Positions 1-9,832 of a DNA stretch of 64,000 nt are shown piece by piece; the first letter of the stretch is position 1; every line of letters begins with the position of its first letter. The notes beneath the pieces were generated by a model. That model did no database searches and had not been told where the DNA came from. It was given only the letters and a program-made list of their open reading frames with translations. The stretch comes from Hyphomonas atlantica corrig. (GTDB lineage Bacteria > Pseudomonadota > Alphaproteobacteria > Caulobacterales > Hyphomonadaceae), in the NCBI RefSeq assembly GCF_000682715.1, contig NZ_AWFH01000003.1:46310-110309 (forward strand). The letters run 5' to 3'. Position numbers and translations under genes: made by a program.

Positions 1-1
1 T

Positions 2-397
2 AAGAACGTAGAGACGCGCGCGCGCGAACAAGCTATGAAACTGGTCGAAGCGCTCGACTATGTGGGCGTTCTTGCCCTTGAATTCTTTGTCCTTTCTGAC
101 GGGTCCCTGCTGGCGAACGAGTTCGCACCGCGCGTCCATAATTCTGGTCACTGGACGCCCGAAGCGTGCCAGACCGGTCAATTCGAACAGCACATTCGTG
201 CAATCTCTGGATGGCCACTCGGAAATACGCGGCGCCTGTTCGACGCCGAGATGCGCAATCTGATTGGTGATCAAGGCCTTGTTGACCCGACCAGCCTTAA
301 GCCCGATGAGACTCTGACCCTATATGGCAAGAGAGATGCGCGGCCGGGGCGGAAGATGGGACACATCACCCGCAGGATCGCGCCCCGAAAGGACTGA
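2..397 (+). CDS. purK: PurK C-terminal fragment (N5-carboxyaminoimidazole ribonucleotide synthase), 5' truncated by the window
   Basis: PurK uses ATP and bicarbonate to carboxylate aminoimidazole ribonucleotide in purine synthesis. The open frame enters from the window edge with no stop, so only about 131 C-terminal residues are present; the family is usually about 350-380 residues long. The segment reading NEFAPRVHNSGHWT is the ATP-grasp metal/phosphate signature of PurK, and a short beta-rich C-terminal domain follows (around LTLYGK and KMGHI). The next gene starts 4 nt after the stop, so the two may be co-transcribed. The purE partner would be expected upstream, outside the window. Identification is firm; only the 5' end is missing. 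Confidence 0.93.
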   Translation, partial: KNVETRAREQAMKLVEALDYVGVLALEFFVLSDGSLLANEFAPRVHNSGHWTPEACQTGQFEQHIRAISGWPLGNTRRLFDAEMRNLIGDQGLVDPTSLKPDETLTLYGKRDARPGRKMGHITRRIAPRKD

Positions 398-401
398 CCG
401 C

Positions 402-1157
402 ATGCTGCTTCCTGTTTCGACCTGGACCGACATCGAAGCTTGGCTGAAAAAATCCAGAACAATCGTGATCCCGATTGGATCAATGGAGCAGCATGGGCCG
501 AACGGCTTTATCGGCACAGATGCGCTCTGCCCCGAAATAGTCGCCCGCGAAGCGGAAAAGCTCGCACCTGACGACATATTGGTCGGCCCAACGTTCAGCG
601 TGGGTTGCGCCCAGCACCATCTTGGTTTTCCTGGCACAATCACATTGCGCCCCACTACGATGATTGCCGCAATGGCCGATTGGACGGAGAGTCTGATGAG
701 GCATGGCTTCGAGCGTATATACTGGCTGAACGGTCATGGTGGGAATATCGCCACCATCGAAGCCGCCTTTTCCGAGATTCACGCCCGGCGCAGTTTTGAT
801 CCGCGCGGTGAAACCAATTTCCCCGGACTGACCTTGAAACGCCGGGATTGGTGGGACTTCAAATCGGTAATGACGCTGTGCAACCAACTTTATCCTGTCG
901 GGCATGGCAGCCACGCTACGGCGTCTGAAGTCTCGGTCACTTACTATGGTTTTCCCGATCATGCGCGAACTGACGTGGAAATGTCGCCGAAGATCGCGCC
1001 GACTGGAACGATTGGCGACGCCGTCCAATATCGCCGGGACTTCCCCGATGGGCGGATCGGATCGGACCCGACCCAATCAAGCGTTGAAGATGGCGGAAAA
1101 ATCGTGGACGCAGCCGCAAAAGCCGTACTCGATGAGGTTCGCCGCTTTTCGGCGTGA
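402..1157 (+). CDS. Creatininase-family amidohydrolase
   Basis: A 251-residue protein of the creatininase superfamily, whose members are metal-dependent hydrolases of cyclic amide bonds (creatinine, formamides of nucleotide or cofactor intermediates). Metal-site motifs are visible: GSMEQHG near residues 26-32, D40, NGHGGN at 110-115, and GHGSHATASE further on. I chose the ATG at 402 because it lies 4 nt after purK and gives the usual family N-terminus; an in-frame start at 324 would overlap purK by 74 nt. Proximity to purK hints at purine- or nucleotide-derived substrates, but that is inference. The substrate cannot be named from sequence. Confidence 0.85.
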   Translation: MLLPVSTWTDIEAWLKKSRTIVIPIGSMEQHGPNGFIGTDALCPEIVAREAEKLAPDDILVGPTFSVGCAQHHLGFPGTITLRPTTMIAAMADWTESLMRHGFERIYWLNGHGGNIATIEAAFSEIHARRSFDPRGETNFPGLTLKRRDWWDFKSVMTLCNQLYPVGHGSHATASEVSVTYYGFPDHARTDVEMSPKIAPTGTIGDAVQYRRDFPDGRIGSDPTQSSVEDGGKIVDAAAKAVLDEVRRFSA

Positions 1158-1243
1158 CGACTGATCCGGCTGGTGCCTTGGCTCTGGCCAGAATCACCCA
1201 ACAACGTTATCAGAGGGCTCCCGGGAAAGGACCTGTTTGAAGA

Positions 1244-1975
1244 ATGCTGGACATTCAGAAGCTGGAAAAATCCTTTGGTGAAAAGCGGGCTGTACAAGGC
1301 CTGTCCTTCACCGTTGAGAAGGGAACGGTGCTTGGATTTCTCGGTCCGAACGGCGCAGGCAAATCAACATCAATGCGCATGATCTCAGGCGTGCTGGAAC
1401 CCGATTCCGGAGACGCGCTCATCGACGGCAAATCGATCGTATCCGCAAGACGAGAAGCGCAGGCCGCGCTTGGCTATTTGCCAGAAGGCGCACCCCTATA
1501 TGACGACATGACCCCGCCGGAGTTTCTGGCGTTCATGGCATCGGCCCGCGCTATCCCGCGCTCTCAACGCAAGCAAGCCATAGAACGTGCCATTGCGGAC
1601 TCCAGAATTTCCACCGTTTGCGGACAACGGATTGGCTCTCTTTCAAAGGGATACCGCCGCCGGGTGGGACTGGCTGGCGCCATCCTGCACGATCCGCCAG
1701 TATTGCTGCTTGACGAACCTACCGACGGGCTCGATCCGAACCAGAAGCGGGCCGTCCGAGCCCTGATTGCCCGAATGGCGCCTCGCAAGGCAATCGTGAT
1801 CTCAACGCACACCTTGACCGAGGTGCCCGCGATGTGCACACGCGCAATTATCGTGGACCGAGGGCGCATTGTCGCTGACGATACACCTGACGGACTTTTG
1901 AAATTATCGGCGGACGGCACACTTGAGAGCGCGTTTACCAGACTGACCGATCAGGCGGAGGCTGAATCCGCATGA
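1244..1975 (+). CDS. ABC transporter ATP-binding protein, GldA-like
   Basis: A 243-residue nucleotide-binding subunit. Walker A GPNGAGKST is at 34-42, the signature LSKGY at 133-137, Walker B VLLLDEP at 153-159, and the H-loop His near 189. The Q-loop region reads YLPEGAPLY, with no Gln in the usual place, as is common in the GldA/ABC-2 exporter group. Its stop overlaps the permease start by ATGA, and two further genes follow with overlap or minimal spacing, so all four are one operon. In Bacteroidetes this module accompanies gliding; in Alphaproteobacteria it occurs without gliding and its cargo is unknown. No symbol is given because GldA function is not implied. Confidence 0.9.
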   Translation: MLDIQKLEKSFGEKRAVQGLSFTVEKGTVLGFLGPNGAGKSTSMRMISGVLEPDSGDALIDGKSIVSARREAQAALGYLPEGAPLYDDMTPPEFLAFMASARAIPRSQRKQAIERAIADSRISTVCGQRIGSLSKGYRRRVGLAGAILHDPPVLLLDEPTDGLDPNQKRAVRALIARMAPRKAIVISTHTLTEVPAMCTRAIIVDRGRIVADDTPDGLLKLSADGTLESAFTRLTDQAEAESA

Positions 1976-2727
1976 ATCGCTTCCGTCAGCAATTTGACAG
2001 TTTCCTTCCGACCTACCGGCGCGAACTAGGGGCGTATTTCGCGACACCGATGGCTTATGTCTTCCTGGGAGTGTTCCTTCTGTCTTTAGGGATGTTCACG
2101 TGGGAGGCTGCACGCTTCTTCGACACAGGCACGGCCGACTTGTCACCATTCTTTGTTTGGCATCCATGGATCTACATGATCTTCCTGCCCGCACTCGCCA
2201 TGCGTCTATGGGCGGATGAAGCAAGTGCAGGAACCGATGAACTCCTCCTGTCACTTCCACTTGGAATGCCGGGGCTTGTACTGGGTAAACTGTTCGCGGC
2301 ATGGAGCGTTGCCGCCGCAGGGCTCATCTTCACGCTGCCAATGTGGGTGACAGTCAACTATCTGGGCGCCCCGGACAATGCGGCGATTGCCCTGACATAT
2401 TTTGTCAGCCTCCTGATGGCCGGTTCCTATCTTTCGATTGGAGCAGCGATTTCAGCCCTGACCGGAAGCCAGGTCACGGCTTTTGTGATCAGTGTGGTCA
2501 TTGCATTCGTATTCACGGCTGCCGGTTGGCCATTGGTCCTCTCCGGTGTGAAAAGCCTGTTCGGCGCCGGAATGGCAGAACTCGTCGCGCATTTTTCATT
2601 CCTCTCTCATTTTGAGGCTGCACAACGAGGCGTTCTGGAATTCCGTTCGGTGTTGTTCTTTCTCGGCGTTATTACGCTATGGACCATATTGAATGGTTTG
2701 TGGGCCTCCCGGCAGAGGCTTGGCTGA
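1972..2727 (+). CDS. ABC-2 type permease, GldF-like
   Basis: A 251-residue integral membrane protein with about six predicted hydrophobic segments (roughly 26-45, 61-78, 105-130, 137-160, 165-190 and 225-245). The cytoplasmic motif MRLWADE...GTDELLLSLPL after the second segment is characteristic of ABC-2 exporter permeases of the GldF type. The start codon overlaps the ATPase stop by 4 nt, and the next gene starts 1 nt after its stop, so translation is probably coupled. It is expected to form the membrane channel with the preceding ATPase and the following GldG-like subunit. The exported substrate is unknown. Confidence 0.88.
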   Translation: MNRFRQQFDSFLPTYRRELGAYFATPMAYVFLGVFLLSLGMFTWEAARFFDTGTADLSPFFVWHPWIYMIFLPALAMRLWADEASAGTDELLLSLPLGMPGLVLGKLFAAWSVAAAGLIFTLPMWVTVNYLGAPDNAAIALTYFVSLLMAGSYLSIGAAISALTGSQVTAFVISVVIAFVFTAAGWPLVLSGVKSLFGAGMAELVAHFSFLSHFEAAQRGVLEFRSVLFFLGVITLWTILNGLWASRQRLG

Positions 2728-2728
2728 C

Positions 2729-4621
2729 ATGAAGGTAAAGCACTATCTCATCGCCGCCTCCGTGCTCACCGCGATTACATTCATAGCGGCAAACCTGCTC
2801 GTGCAGAAAATGTTCACTGGCGCGCGGATCGATTTCACCGAAAACAATCTATACACGCTGTCAGACGCGACGAAATCGACGTTGGATTCCGTGGCAGAAC
2901 CCGTGGACATAACCTTCGTCTACACACGGTCCACCGGTCAGGATTTTCCGACCATTCGCGCCTACGCAGCCCGTGTCCGTGAGTTGCTGCAAGTCTATGA
3001 AAGCCAGTCTGGTGGGAAAGTACGCGTCACTGAGATAGACCCCGTCCCCTTTTCGCCTGCAGAAGACCAGGCCCTCGCCGCCGGCATCACCGCAATTGAT
3101 ACGAACGGAAATGATCCTCTCTACTTTGGGATCATTGGGCGAAACTCAATCGATGACCAACGCGTGATACCATTTCTGGCCCCAGAGCGAGAAGTCACGC
3201 TGGAATATGATTTGACTCGCATGGTCGCCCGACTGGATGATCCGGACCCGGCCAGAGTCGGCATACTCTCTTCACTCCCAGGCATGACCGCGCCGGGTGG
3301 TGAGGGCGGCTACACATTACTACGCGATATTCACAAATCATTTGACGTAGAACCCATCTCCGAGACCTTTCAGTCCTTGCCTGAAGACCTAGATGTGTTG
3401 CTCGTCGTACAGCCACCAGACCTGTCGGACAGACAGCAATGGCTGATAGACCAATTCATCCTGCGAAAAGGCCGCGCGGTATTCCTGCTTGATCCGGCCG
3501 CAAAAACTGCGGCAAGCGCTGGCATGTTCCAAACCAGCGAAACCGGGACGTCCGCGACGTTGGGCAGGTTTGGGGAAGCTTGGGGTATCTCACTATCCAA
3601 TGACGCGGTGGCGGACGCTGCCAGCGCCCTAACCGTACCAGTCGACACAGGCGGTGGACGTATCGAAGAGCTGGCCCATCCGCTGTTCCTGGGCATTCCG
3701 GCGGGTGATATGAATCAGGATGATTTGATCACGGCGGACCTCGCCCGATCTGTGAACTTCGGCGCGCCGGGTGCGTTTGAGGTTGGCACGTTGAGCGATG
3801 AGGTGGAGTTTACGCCACTTGTAATGACGGGGCCCAGCCCCTCCTTCATCAAGGCGGAAAATGCGGTCACGGACATGTCGCCTCAGCAAGTTTTACGTCA
3901 GTATCAAACCGAACCAGAAGCATTGGTCCTTGCCGCTCGCCTCTCTGGGCAACTCACAACAGCTTACCCGCAAGGTGCCCCTGCTTTTGATGAGCCATCG
4001 GACCCGCTGTTGGCCGAGATTGCCCGAGCAGAAGCGGCGAACGCCCTGCCGCATGTTTCCGAAAGCGAAACGGACGCTCAACTTGTCCTGATCGCCGACG
4101 TAGATTTTGTCGCGGACGATTTTTACATCATTCCGAATGAACAGATCATCGTTGCGGACAATGGCGCGCTGGTACTGAACGCGCTGGACGCCTTGGCAGG
4201 AGGTGGTGAGCTTTCCCGGCTAAGGTCTCGCGCACCAAGTCTGCGGCGGATGGAGCGAGTTGATCGTATGCGTGAGAACGCCGAGGCCATCTATTTCCGT
4301 CAACAGGCTGCCCTTCAAGACAATCTCCAAACGGCCCAAGCGCGGCTTGAAGAATTACAGGCGATCGGCGCGGCGGATGGCTTCTTCTCAGGCGACTTGG
4401 AAGCAGACCTGACGGAAGCAGAGCGTACTGAGTTGCTGGATTTGAGACAGCGCATTGTGGACCTGCGCGCGCAATTGCGAGAGATCGAACGCAATTATCG
4501 CCGAGATATTGATCGCCTGGAGGGCACGTTAAAAGCCATCAACATCTGGGGCGGCCCGATGTTGGTCTGCTTGATCGGTCTGTTTGTCTGGTATCGCCAA
4601 AGGCGCAGGGGAGCGGCATGA
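2729..4621 (+). CDS. GldG-family ABC transporter auxiliary subunit
   Basis: A 630-residue protein with an N-terminal transmembrane anchor (about 5-25), a long extracytoplasmic region, an acidic/arginine coiled coil (about 535-600, many E, L, R and Q residues) and a C-terminal transmembrane segment followed by RQRRR. This is the architecture of GldG-type proteins, annotated as 'ABC-type uncharacterized transport system'. I chose ATG 2729 because it lies just after the permease stop and opens with a clean anchor, MKVKHYLIAASVL; an upstream in-frame start would lie inside the permease. It is presumably the periplasmic or substrate-handling partner. Start and stop overlaps tie it to its neighbours. 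Confidence 0.85.
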   Translation: MKVKHYLIAASVLTAITFIAANLLVQKMFTGARIDFTENNLYTLSDATKSTLDSVAEPVDITFVYTRSTGQDFPTIRAYAARVRELLQVYESQSGGKVRVTEIDPVPFSPAEDQALAAGITAIDTNGNDPLYFGIIGRNSIDDQRVIPFLAPEREVTLEYDLTRMVARLDDPDPARVGILSSLPGMTAPGGEGGYTLLRDIHKSFDVEPISETFQSLPEDLDVLLVVQPPDLSDRQQWLIDQFILRKGRAVFLLDPAAKTAASAGMFQTSETGTSATLGRFGEAWGISLSNDAVADAASALTVPVDTGGGRIEELAHPLFLGIPAGDMNQDDLITADLARSVNFGAPGAFEVGTLSDEVEFTPLVMTGPSPSFIKAENAVTDMSPQQVLRQYQTEPEALVLAARLSGQLTTAYPQGAPAFDEPSDPLLAEIARAEAANALPHVSESETDAQLVLIADVDFVADDFYIIPNEQIIVADNGALVLNALDALAGGGELSRLRSRAPSLRRMERVDRMRENAEAIYFRQQAALQDNLQTAQARLEELQAIGAADGFFSGDLEADLTEAERTELLDLRQRIVDLRAQLREIERNYRRDIDRLEGTLKAINIWGGPMLVCLIGLFVWYRQRRRGAA

Positions 4622-5664
4622 GCGATCTTCGCACCAAACAACGGATACGGCGACTTCAGATCATGGGAGGAATCGCCGCTGGCCTGACCCTGCTGAGCCT
4701 GGCTGCCTATAGTTTTGATGGCCCGTCAATGCGCGCGTCAGAGCGCGACGGCCAAAAAGTGATTCCTGACTTCGCTGCTATTCGCGCTGAGGCCAGCGCC
4801 ATCCGCGTCTCACTCTCCGATGAAGCTTATACATTGGTGAATACCCAAGAGGGCTGGAAAATGGGCGACGAGGATGGATATCCAGTCCGTCCCGACCGGC
4901 TCGCTGAACTAGCAACCGGTCTGGAAGCTTTGAGTTGGGGAGAGGGCCGGACCCGTGACCCGGACAAGCTAAACAGGATTGGCCTAGGTGATCCACGCGA
5001 TGGCGGAACAGGCGCTTTGATTGAGATCATCGACGATAACGGTCAGGTGGCCGCATCGCTTATCACAGGTCGTAAAGACAGCCAGCTATACGGACGGCTG
5101 CCTGATCAGGAACAAGCGTTTCAGGTCGTGGGAGATCTGCCTCCCTTCTACAATCATGATGCGTGGCTGGACTTTGACATCTTCGAGATCAATTCCGACG
5201 CCATCTCGGCGGTGAGAATATTCGATTCCGTTGGCGAGAGCTTGTACCTCCAACGCTCCGTAGGTTCGAGCGATAGAAGCTTTATTCCCGGTCCGCCCTT
5301 TCAGAACTTCAAATTGGTTAGCCGGATGGCAGCCTCCACCCCCGCCCTGGCGCTCACCCGGTTTGACCCGATAGGCGTAAAACCCGCCAGTGAGCTGCAA
5401 ACGCGCTTCGTTGGTCGACACATCACCGAAACGCATGACGGGCTTGAAGTAGACGTACACGCGTTCAGGGAGCCGGACGGCTATTTCGTTACGATCCGCG
5501 CCATCGAGGCTGGCGAAGGCGCCCATCGCGGCAGCACGATCAATGACAAAGCGGAAGGCTGGGCTTTTCAACTGGCTGAATATGACTGGAACGAATTTAC
5601 GCCGCGCGTTTCTTCGATTGTCAGGCCCCCTGCCCTCGCGCTCGAGGCAGATCAGCCTAATTAG
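4618..5664 (+). CDS. DUF4340 domain-containing membrane-anchored protein
   Basis: A 348-residue protein with a short basic cytoplasmic tail, one transmembrane segment (about 13-32) and a soluble periplasmic region rich in beta-type sequence. The pattern of repeats (IRVSLSDEAYTLV..., GWKMGDEDGYPV..., LATGLEALSWGE) matches DUF4340, which is regularly the last gene of GldA/F/G-like operons. Its ATG overlaps the upstream stop (ATGA). DUF4340 has no assigned biochemistry. The context suggests an extracytoplasmic accessory of the exporter, possibly cargo or envelope recognition (inference). Confidence 0.82.
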   Translation: MSDLRTKQRIRRLQIMGGIAAGLTLLSLAAYSFDGPSMRASERDGQKVIPDFAAIRAEASAIRVSLSDEAYTLVNTQEGWKMGDEDGYPVRPDRLAELATGLEALSWGEGRTRDPDKLNRIGLGDPRDGGTGALIEIIDDNGQVAASLITGRKDSQLYGRLPDQEQAFQVVGDLPPFYNHDAWLDFDIFEINSDAISAVRIFDSVGESLYLQRSVGSSDRSFIPGPPFQNFKLVSRMAASTPALALTRFDPIGVKPASELQTRFVGRHITETHDGLEVDVHAFREPDGYFVTIRAIEAGEGAHRGSTINDKAEGWAFQLAEYDWNEFTPRVSSIVRPPALALEADQPN

Positions 5665-5672
5665 CTTCGAAG

Positions 5673-5690
5673 ATTGCGCTAAGGCGCAAT
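5673..5690. repeat. 7-bp inverted repeat at a convergent gene junction
   Basis: ATTGCGC, spacer TAAG, GCGCAAT is a perfect dyad between the DUF4340 gene (rightward) and the DUF1223 gene (leftward); it contains the stop codon of the latter. It could weakly terminate transcription in both directions, but no run of T follows on either strand, so it is at best a Rho-assisted or 3'-end-stabilising hairpin. Confidence 0.35.
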
Positions 5691-6329
5691 GACCATCGTC
5701 GCCAGGACCGGGCCGAATCCAGACTCCTGAACAATGACGGCGCAGCCCGAATCACAAACCGGTATGTCCAGCTCAACTGAATTCCCGAGCCACGGGCCGA
5801 GCGCTGTCACGCGAGTAACAGGGTTTACCATGTCCGTCGTATTTGCGTCGCCGGACAGATAGTCTACGAGCCAGATGTCTGCGAGATCCGGAACACGACC
5901 CGATAGTCGAAGCTTGTTGCCCTTGCGGACCAGGTCGACACTCAGTGCCTCTCTCGCTTCCAGCCGCTCCAGCGCACGGTCCACATTATGACGCTTGCTT
6001 CCCGCACACTGCTCCAAGCCATTATAGACGGTTTGAGGCGTGTAAGGACCGCGCAGGCCAAATCGATCAGTGTATCCTCTCTGGCGATCCTTCGATTCCT
6101 TCATCGCCATCGGGTCCTTGTCTCCAAGATAATCCCAATAATCGACTGACCAGGTAAGTACGAGCAGATCTTCCCGCTCCGCGCTGACGGCCTTGAGCGT
6201 GCGATGGGCCTTGGGACAGGAACGACAATTCTGGGAAGAAAAAAGTTCAACCAGCACCGGGCCTTCGGCAATGGCCGGCGAGGTCCAGAGACCTGCGATC
6301 AATACAAGGGAAGCAAAAAAGCGTTTCAT
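5679..6329 (-). CDS. DUF1223 family secreted thioredoxin-fold protein
   Basis: A 216-residue protein with a signal peptide ending near AIA-EG (residue 21). A thioredoxin-like start follows: VLVELFSSQNCRSCP, with a CxxC pair at C35/C38. The conserved stretch WSVDYWDYLG...DRFGLRGPYTPQ is typical of DUF1223. Further cysteines occur in the C-terminal half (VCDSGC). It is probably periplasmic. The family has no settled function; the fold and CxxC suggest redox or metal chemistry. It is monocistronic between two convergent or terminator-bounded units. Confidence 0.85.
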   Translation of the reverse strand: MKRFFASLVLIAGLWTSPAIAEGPVLVELFSSQNCRSCPKAHRTLKAVSAEREDLLVLTWSVDYWDYLGDKDPMAMKESKDRQRGYTDRFGLRGPYTPQTVYNGLEQCAGSKRHNVDRALERLEAREALSVDLVRKGNKLRLSGRVPDLADIWLVDYLSGDANTTDMVNPVTRVTALGPWLGNSVELDIPVCDSGCAVIVQESGFGPVLATMVIAP

Positions 6330-6391
6330 TTCAGGTCCAGCTTATAGGCCCATCTTAGATCGCGCGACAGTCACAGGGATGTGAGGCCTGT

Positions 6392-6425
6392 AAAAAAGCC
6401 CCCTCGGCATACCGAAGGGGCTTTT
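6392..6425 (-). terminator. Rho-independent terminator downstream of acnA
   Basis: AAAAGCCCC...GGGGCTTTT forms a strong hairpin with a T-rich end on both strands; it lies 22 nt after the aconitase stop (leftward). Because the A-run and T-run flank both sides, it would also work as a bidirectional terminator. Confidence 0.85.
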
Positions 6426-6446
6426 GGAGCGTATCAAAGTGCCGGA

Positions 6447-9140
6447 TCAGGCGGCAGCAGCCTCACGGGCGAGATTTCGGAGCACATAGTGCAGAATGCC
6501 GCCATTTCGATAATAGTCGAGTTCATTCTCGGTATCGACCCGAACAATTGTCTTCGCGACAATCTTTGAACCGTCTTCGCGAGTTATTTCCACGTCCATG
6601 GTCTGGCGTGGTGTAATCGATTCCACGCCTTTGATGGTCACGATCTCCTTGCCGGTAAGCCCAAGCTCCTTCGCACTTTGGCCATCGGCAAACTCCAGTG
6701 GAAGCACGCCCATACCAATCAGGTTCGACCGGTGGATACGCTCAAAGCTTCCGGCGATGACAGCGCGGACGCCCAGGAGGATCGTGCCTTTGGCTGCCCA
6801 GTCACGTGACGAACCGTTACCGTAGAGATCGCCCGCGAACACTACCAGTGGCGTGCCTTCGGCCTCATACTTCATGGCCGCGTCATAGATCGGCATCTGT
6901 TCGCCGTCTGGATAGTGTACTGTCACGCCGCCTTCGACGCCTGGGACCATCTGGTTCTTGATACGGATGTTTGCAAAGGTACCGCGCATCATGACTTCAT
7001 GATTGCCGCGCCGAGAGCCGTAGGAGTTGAAGTCGAGTGGCGACACCTGGTGTTCCTGCAGATAGATGCCCGCCGGGCTGGACGCCTTTATGGAGCCAGC
7101 CGGGGAGATGTGATCTGTCGTAATGGAATCGCCGAATACAGCGAGAACACGCGCTTCTTCCACATCTTTCGGGGCGTCGAGATCCAGCCCCATCCCCTCA
7201 AAGTATGGAGGGTTCTGAACGTAGGTGGAGGCTGGCGGCCAACTGTAAGTTTGTCCGCCAGACACTTCGATACCTTTCCAATGTTCATCACCTTTGAACA
7301 CGTCGGAATAGCGCTCGGCGAACATTTGCGGCGTAACTGCCGCTGTCATGATTTCCGCAATTTCGTGCGATGTTGGCCAGAGATCCTTGAGATAAACATC
7401 ATTGCCATTTTTATCTTTGCCAAGAGGATCCTTGGTCAGATTGATCCGCAGCGATCCAGCAATAGCGTATGCAACGACCAATGGCGGTGACGCCAGATAG
7501 TTTGCCTTGATATCAGGACCAATACGCCCCTCAAAATTGCGGTTTCCGGAAAGGACGGAGCAGGAAACAAGGTCTCCATCCGCAATCGCCTTTGCGAGCG
7601 CGGGCGGCAACGGCCCGGAATTGCCGATACACGTCGTACATCCGTAACCGACCAAATTGAATCCAAGTGCGTCGAGATCATCCTGCAGACCAGCCTTTTC
7701 CAGATAATCCGTGACCACTTGAGATCCTGGTGCCAGTGACGTCTTGACCCATGGCTTGCGGTCGAGACCCAGTTCGCGGGCCTTGCGTGCGACCAGTCCC
7801 GCTGCGATCAACACTGATGGATTCGATGTGTTCGTGCAGGATGTAATCGCTGCGATGAATACGTCGCCATGCGTGACGGTGTAGTCTTCACCGTCGACAG
7901 AAATCGGCTCTGCGGCGTCGGACGCTTTGCCAAATTCTTTTGCCATGGCATCGGCGAAGGCCGTGTCGCCTTCGGAAAGCAATACGCGATCCTGAGGGCG
8001 CTTTGGCCCCGAAATCGATGGGACAACAGTGCCAAGATCCAGCTCAAGTGTATCCGTAAAAATGGGCTCAACCTGTTCCGGGCGCCAATAGCCCTGCGCC
8101 TTGGCGTAAGCCTCGACAAGCTCAACGCGGTCCGCGTCACGACCTGTATTGGTCAAATACTTTACCGTATCTTCGTCGACCGGGAAGAACCCACACGTCG
8201 CTCCGTACTCAGGCGCCATGTTGGAAATGGTTGCCTGATCTTCGAGCGTCAGATTGGACAAGCCCGGACCGTAGAATTCTACGAACTTCCCGACCACACC
8301 CTTCTGGCGCAGCATCTGGACGACGGTCAGCACCAAATCGGTTGCGGTGGCACCCTCAGCCATCTTGCCGTCGAGACGGAAACCAATGACTTCCGGGATA
8401 AGCATGGACACCGGCTGGCCAAGCATGGCGGCCTCTGCCTCAATGCCTCCTACACCCCAGCCGAGTACGGAAAGGGCGTTGATCATGGTGGTATGAGAGT
8501 CCGTACCGACACATGTATCCGGATAAGCCACGGTTTCCCCGTCTTCTTCCTTGGTCCAGACGGTTTGTCCCAGATATTCGAGGTTCACCTGGTGACAGAT
8601 TCCGGTGCCCGGCGGGACCACACGGAAATTCTTGAATGCGGTAGAACCCCAGCGGAGGAATTCATAACGTTCCTGATTACGCTTGTACTCGATTTCTACG
8701 TTTTTTTCGAAACTGTCCGGGCCCGCAAAACTATCGACCATGACAGAGTGATCAATGACGAGATCAACCGGAACCTGGGGATTAATTGCCTCGGCCGACG
8801 CGCCAAGTTTTTCCGCCGCATCTCTCATGGCGGCCAAGTCAACAACGGCTGGAACACCGGTAAAGTCCTGCATCAGAACGCGCGCCGGGCGATAGGCAAT
8901 CTCGTGGCTGATATCACCCTTGTTGTCGAGCCAGGTCTTAAACGCCAGAATATCTTCCTTGGTGACGGTTTTACCGTCCTCAAACCTAAGCATGTTCTCT
9001 AGCAACACCTTGAGTGAGGCTGGCAAGCGTGAAACATCACCCAAACCATTTTCTCCTGCCGCCGACAGAGAGTAATAGGTGTAGGATTTATTGCCGACAG
9101 AGAGTGTGCGTTTGGAGTTGAAGCTGTCGAGGGAAGTCAT
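6447..9140 (-). CDS. acnA: Aconitate hydratase A
   Basis: An 897-residue aconitase, the length expected for AcnA/IRP-type enzymes; it isomerises citrate to isocitrate in the TCA cycle. The three [4Fe-4S] ligands are visible as C435 (TSCTN), C501 and C504 ([11 protein letters not shown]). Substrate-site motifs DSHTTM, the swivel-domain [14 protein letters not shown], and [11 protein letters not shown] are all present. The C-terminus ends with the usual alanine-rich tail. It is transcribed divergently from ccmABCDG, an arrangement widely conserved in Alphaproteobacteria, and a clear terminator follows. Confidence 0.98.
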   Translation of the reverse strand: MTSLDSFNSKRTLSVGNKSYTYYSLSAAGENGLGDVSRLPASLKVLLENMLRFEDGKTVTKEDILAFKTWLDNKGDISHEIAYRPARVLMQDFTGVPAVVDLAAMRDAAEKLGASAEAINPQVPVDLVIDHSVMVDSFAGPDSFEKNVEIEYKRNQERYEFLRWGSTAFKNFRVVPPGTGICHQVNLEYLGQTVWTKEEDGETVAYPDTCVGTDSHTTMINALSVLGWGVGGIEAEAAMLGQPVSMLIPEVIGFRLDGKMAEGATATDLVLTVVQMLRQKGVVGKFVEFYGPGLSNLTLEDQATISNMAPEYGATCGFFPVDEDTVKYLTNTGRDADRVELVEAYAKAQGYWRPEQVEPIFTDTLELDLGTVVPSISGPKRPQDRVLLSEGDTAFADAMAKEFGKASDAAEPISVDGEDYTVTHGDVFIAAITSCTNTSNPSVLIAAGLVARKARELGLDRKPWVKTSLAPGSQVVTDYLEKAGLQDDLDALGFNLVGYGCTTCIGNSGPLPPALAKAIADGDLVSCSVLSGNRNFEGRIGPDIKANYLASPPLVVAYAIAGSLRINLTKDPLGKDKNGNDVYLKDLWPTSHEIAEIMTAAVTPQMFAERYSDVFKGDEHWKGIEVSGGQTYSWPPASTYVQNPPYFEGMGLDLDAPKDVEEARVLAVFGDSITTDHISPAGSIKASSPAGIYLQEHQVSPLDFNSYGSRRGNHEVMMRGTFANIRIKNQMVPGVEGGVTVHYPDGEQMPIYDAAMKYEAEGTPLVVFAGDLYGNGSSRDWAAKGTILLGVRAVIAGSFERIHRSNLIGMGVLPLEFADGQSAKELGLTGKEIVTIKGVESITPRQTMDVEITREDGSKIVAKTIVRVDTENELDYYRNGGILHYVLRNLAREAAAA

Positions 9141-9256
9141 AAGAGGGAACCTCGCGTCTGAATTATCATCTGCGGCGAAGAGCCGCCGCGTTGGCCTGTC
9201 TCATATAAGCGCATAATGGATTGAAGCAATTGAGACAAAGGGTCTAAACGGGTCAG

Positions 9257-9832
9257 ATGAGCGTTGGTTCACTCCTTTACGGAAACAATATCGGCATAAT
9301 GCGTGGCGAACGCGTACTTTTTCGTGATGTGTCGCTTTCCCTGTCCCCCGGAGAAGCAATTGTCCTCAGAGGTGCGAACGGTGCCGGCAAGACTACGCTG
9401 TTGAGAATTCTGGCCGGCCTGACGCAAGCTGAAACGGGCGAGGTTTCCAAGCAAGGCGCGCATCATTGGATTGCTCACCGAGAGGGATTGAAACCTCATG
9501 AGACGCCAGCGGATCACCTCCGCCTGTGGGCGCGCGCCTGGGGGCAGACCGTAGAGGTCCGGCAATTGCTTGCCGACATGGGCCTGTCTAAGCCTGCAGA
9601 TGTACCGGCAAAGTATCTCTCGGCAGGGCAGCGACGCCGTACAGCGCTGGCGCGTTTGCGACTGGAAGACCGCCCAATCTGGCTTCTCGACGAGCCGTTC
9701 ACGGCACTCGACGCGGACGGAAAGTCTTTGTTGCAGGCCATGATATCAAATCATCGCACTCAGGGAGGCGGCGTAATCGCGGCCATACATGGCGAGGCTG
9801 GGTTTGAATTCGATACACAGGTGGAGATTTGA
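9257..9832 (+). CDS. ccmA: Haem exporter ATP-binding protein CcmA
   Basis: A 191-residue ATPase of the cytochrome c maturation complex. Walker A GANGAGKTT is at 39-47, signature LSAGQ at 121-125, and Walker B IWLLDEP at 141-147. It is short, as CcmA proteins are, lacking the long C-terminal extension of other ABC ATPases. With CcmB, CcmC and CcmD it releases haem-loaded CcmE into the periplasm. It is the first gene of a five-gene operon divergent from acnA. Its stop overlaps the TTG start of ccmB. Confidence 0.95.
   Translation: MSVGSLLYGNNIGIMRGERVLFRDVSLSLSPGEAIVLRGANGAGKTTLLRILAGLTQAETGEVSKQGAHHWIAHREGLKPHETPADHLRLWARAWGQTVEVRQLLADMGLSKPADVPAKYLSAGQRRRTALARLRLEDRPIWLLDEPFTALDADGKSLLQAMISNHRTQGGGVIAAIHGEAGFEFDTQVEI

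Noticed and set aside
7869..9002. 377-residue rightward frame opposite acnA
   Set aside because: Antisense to a complete aconitase with all catalytic motifs; no recognisable domain.
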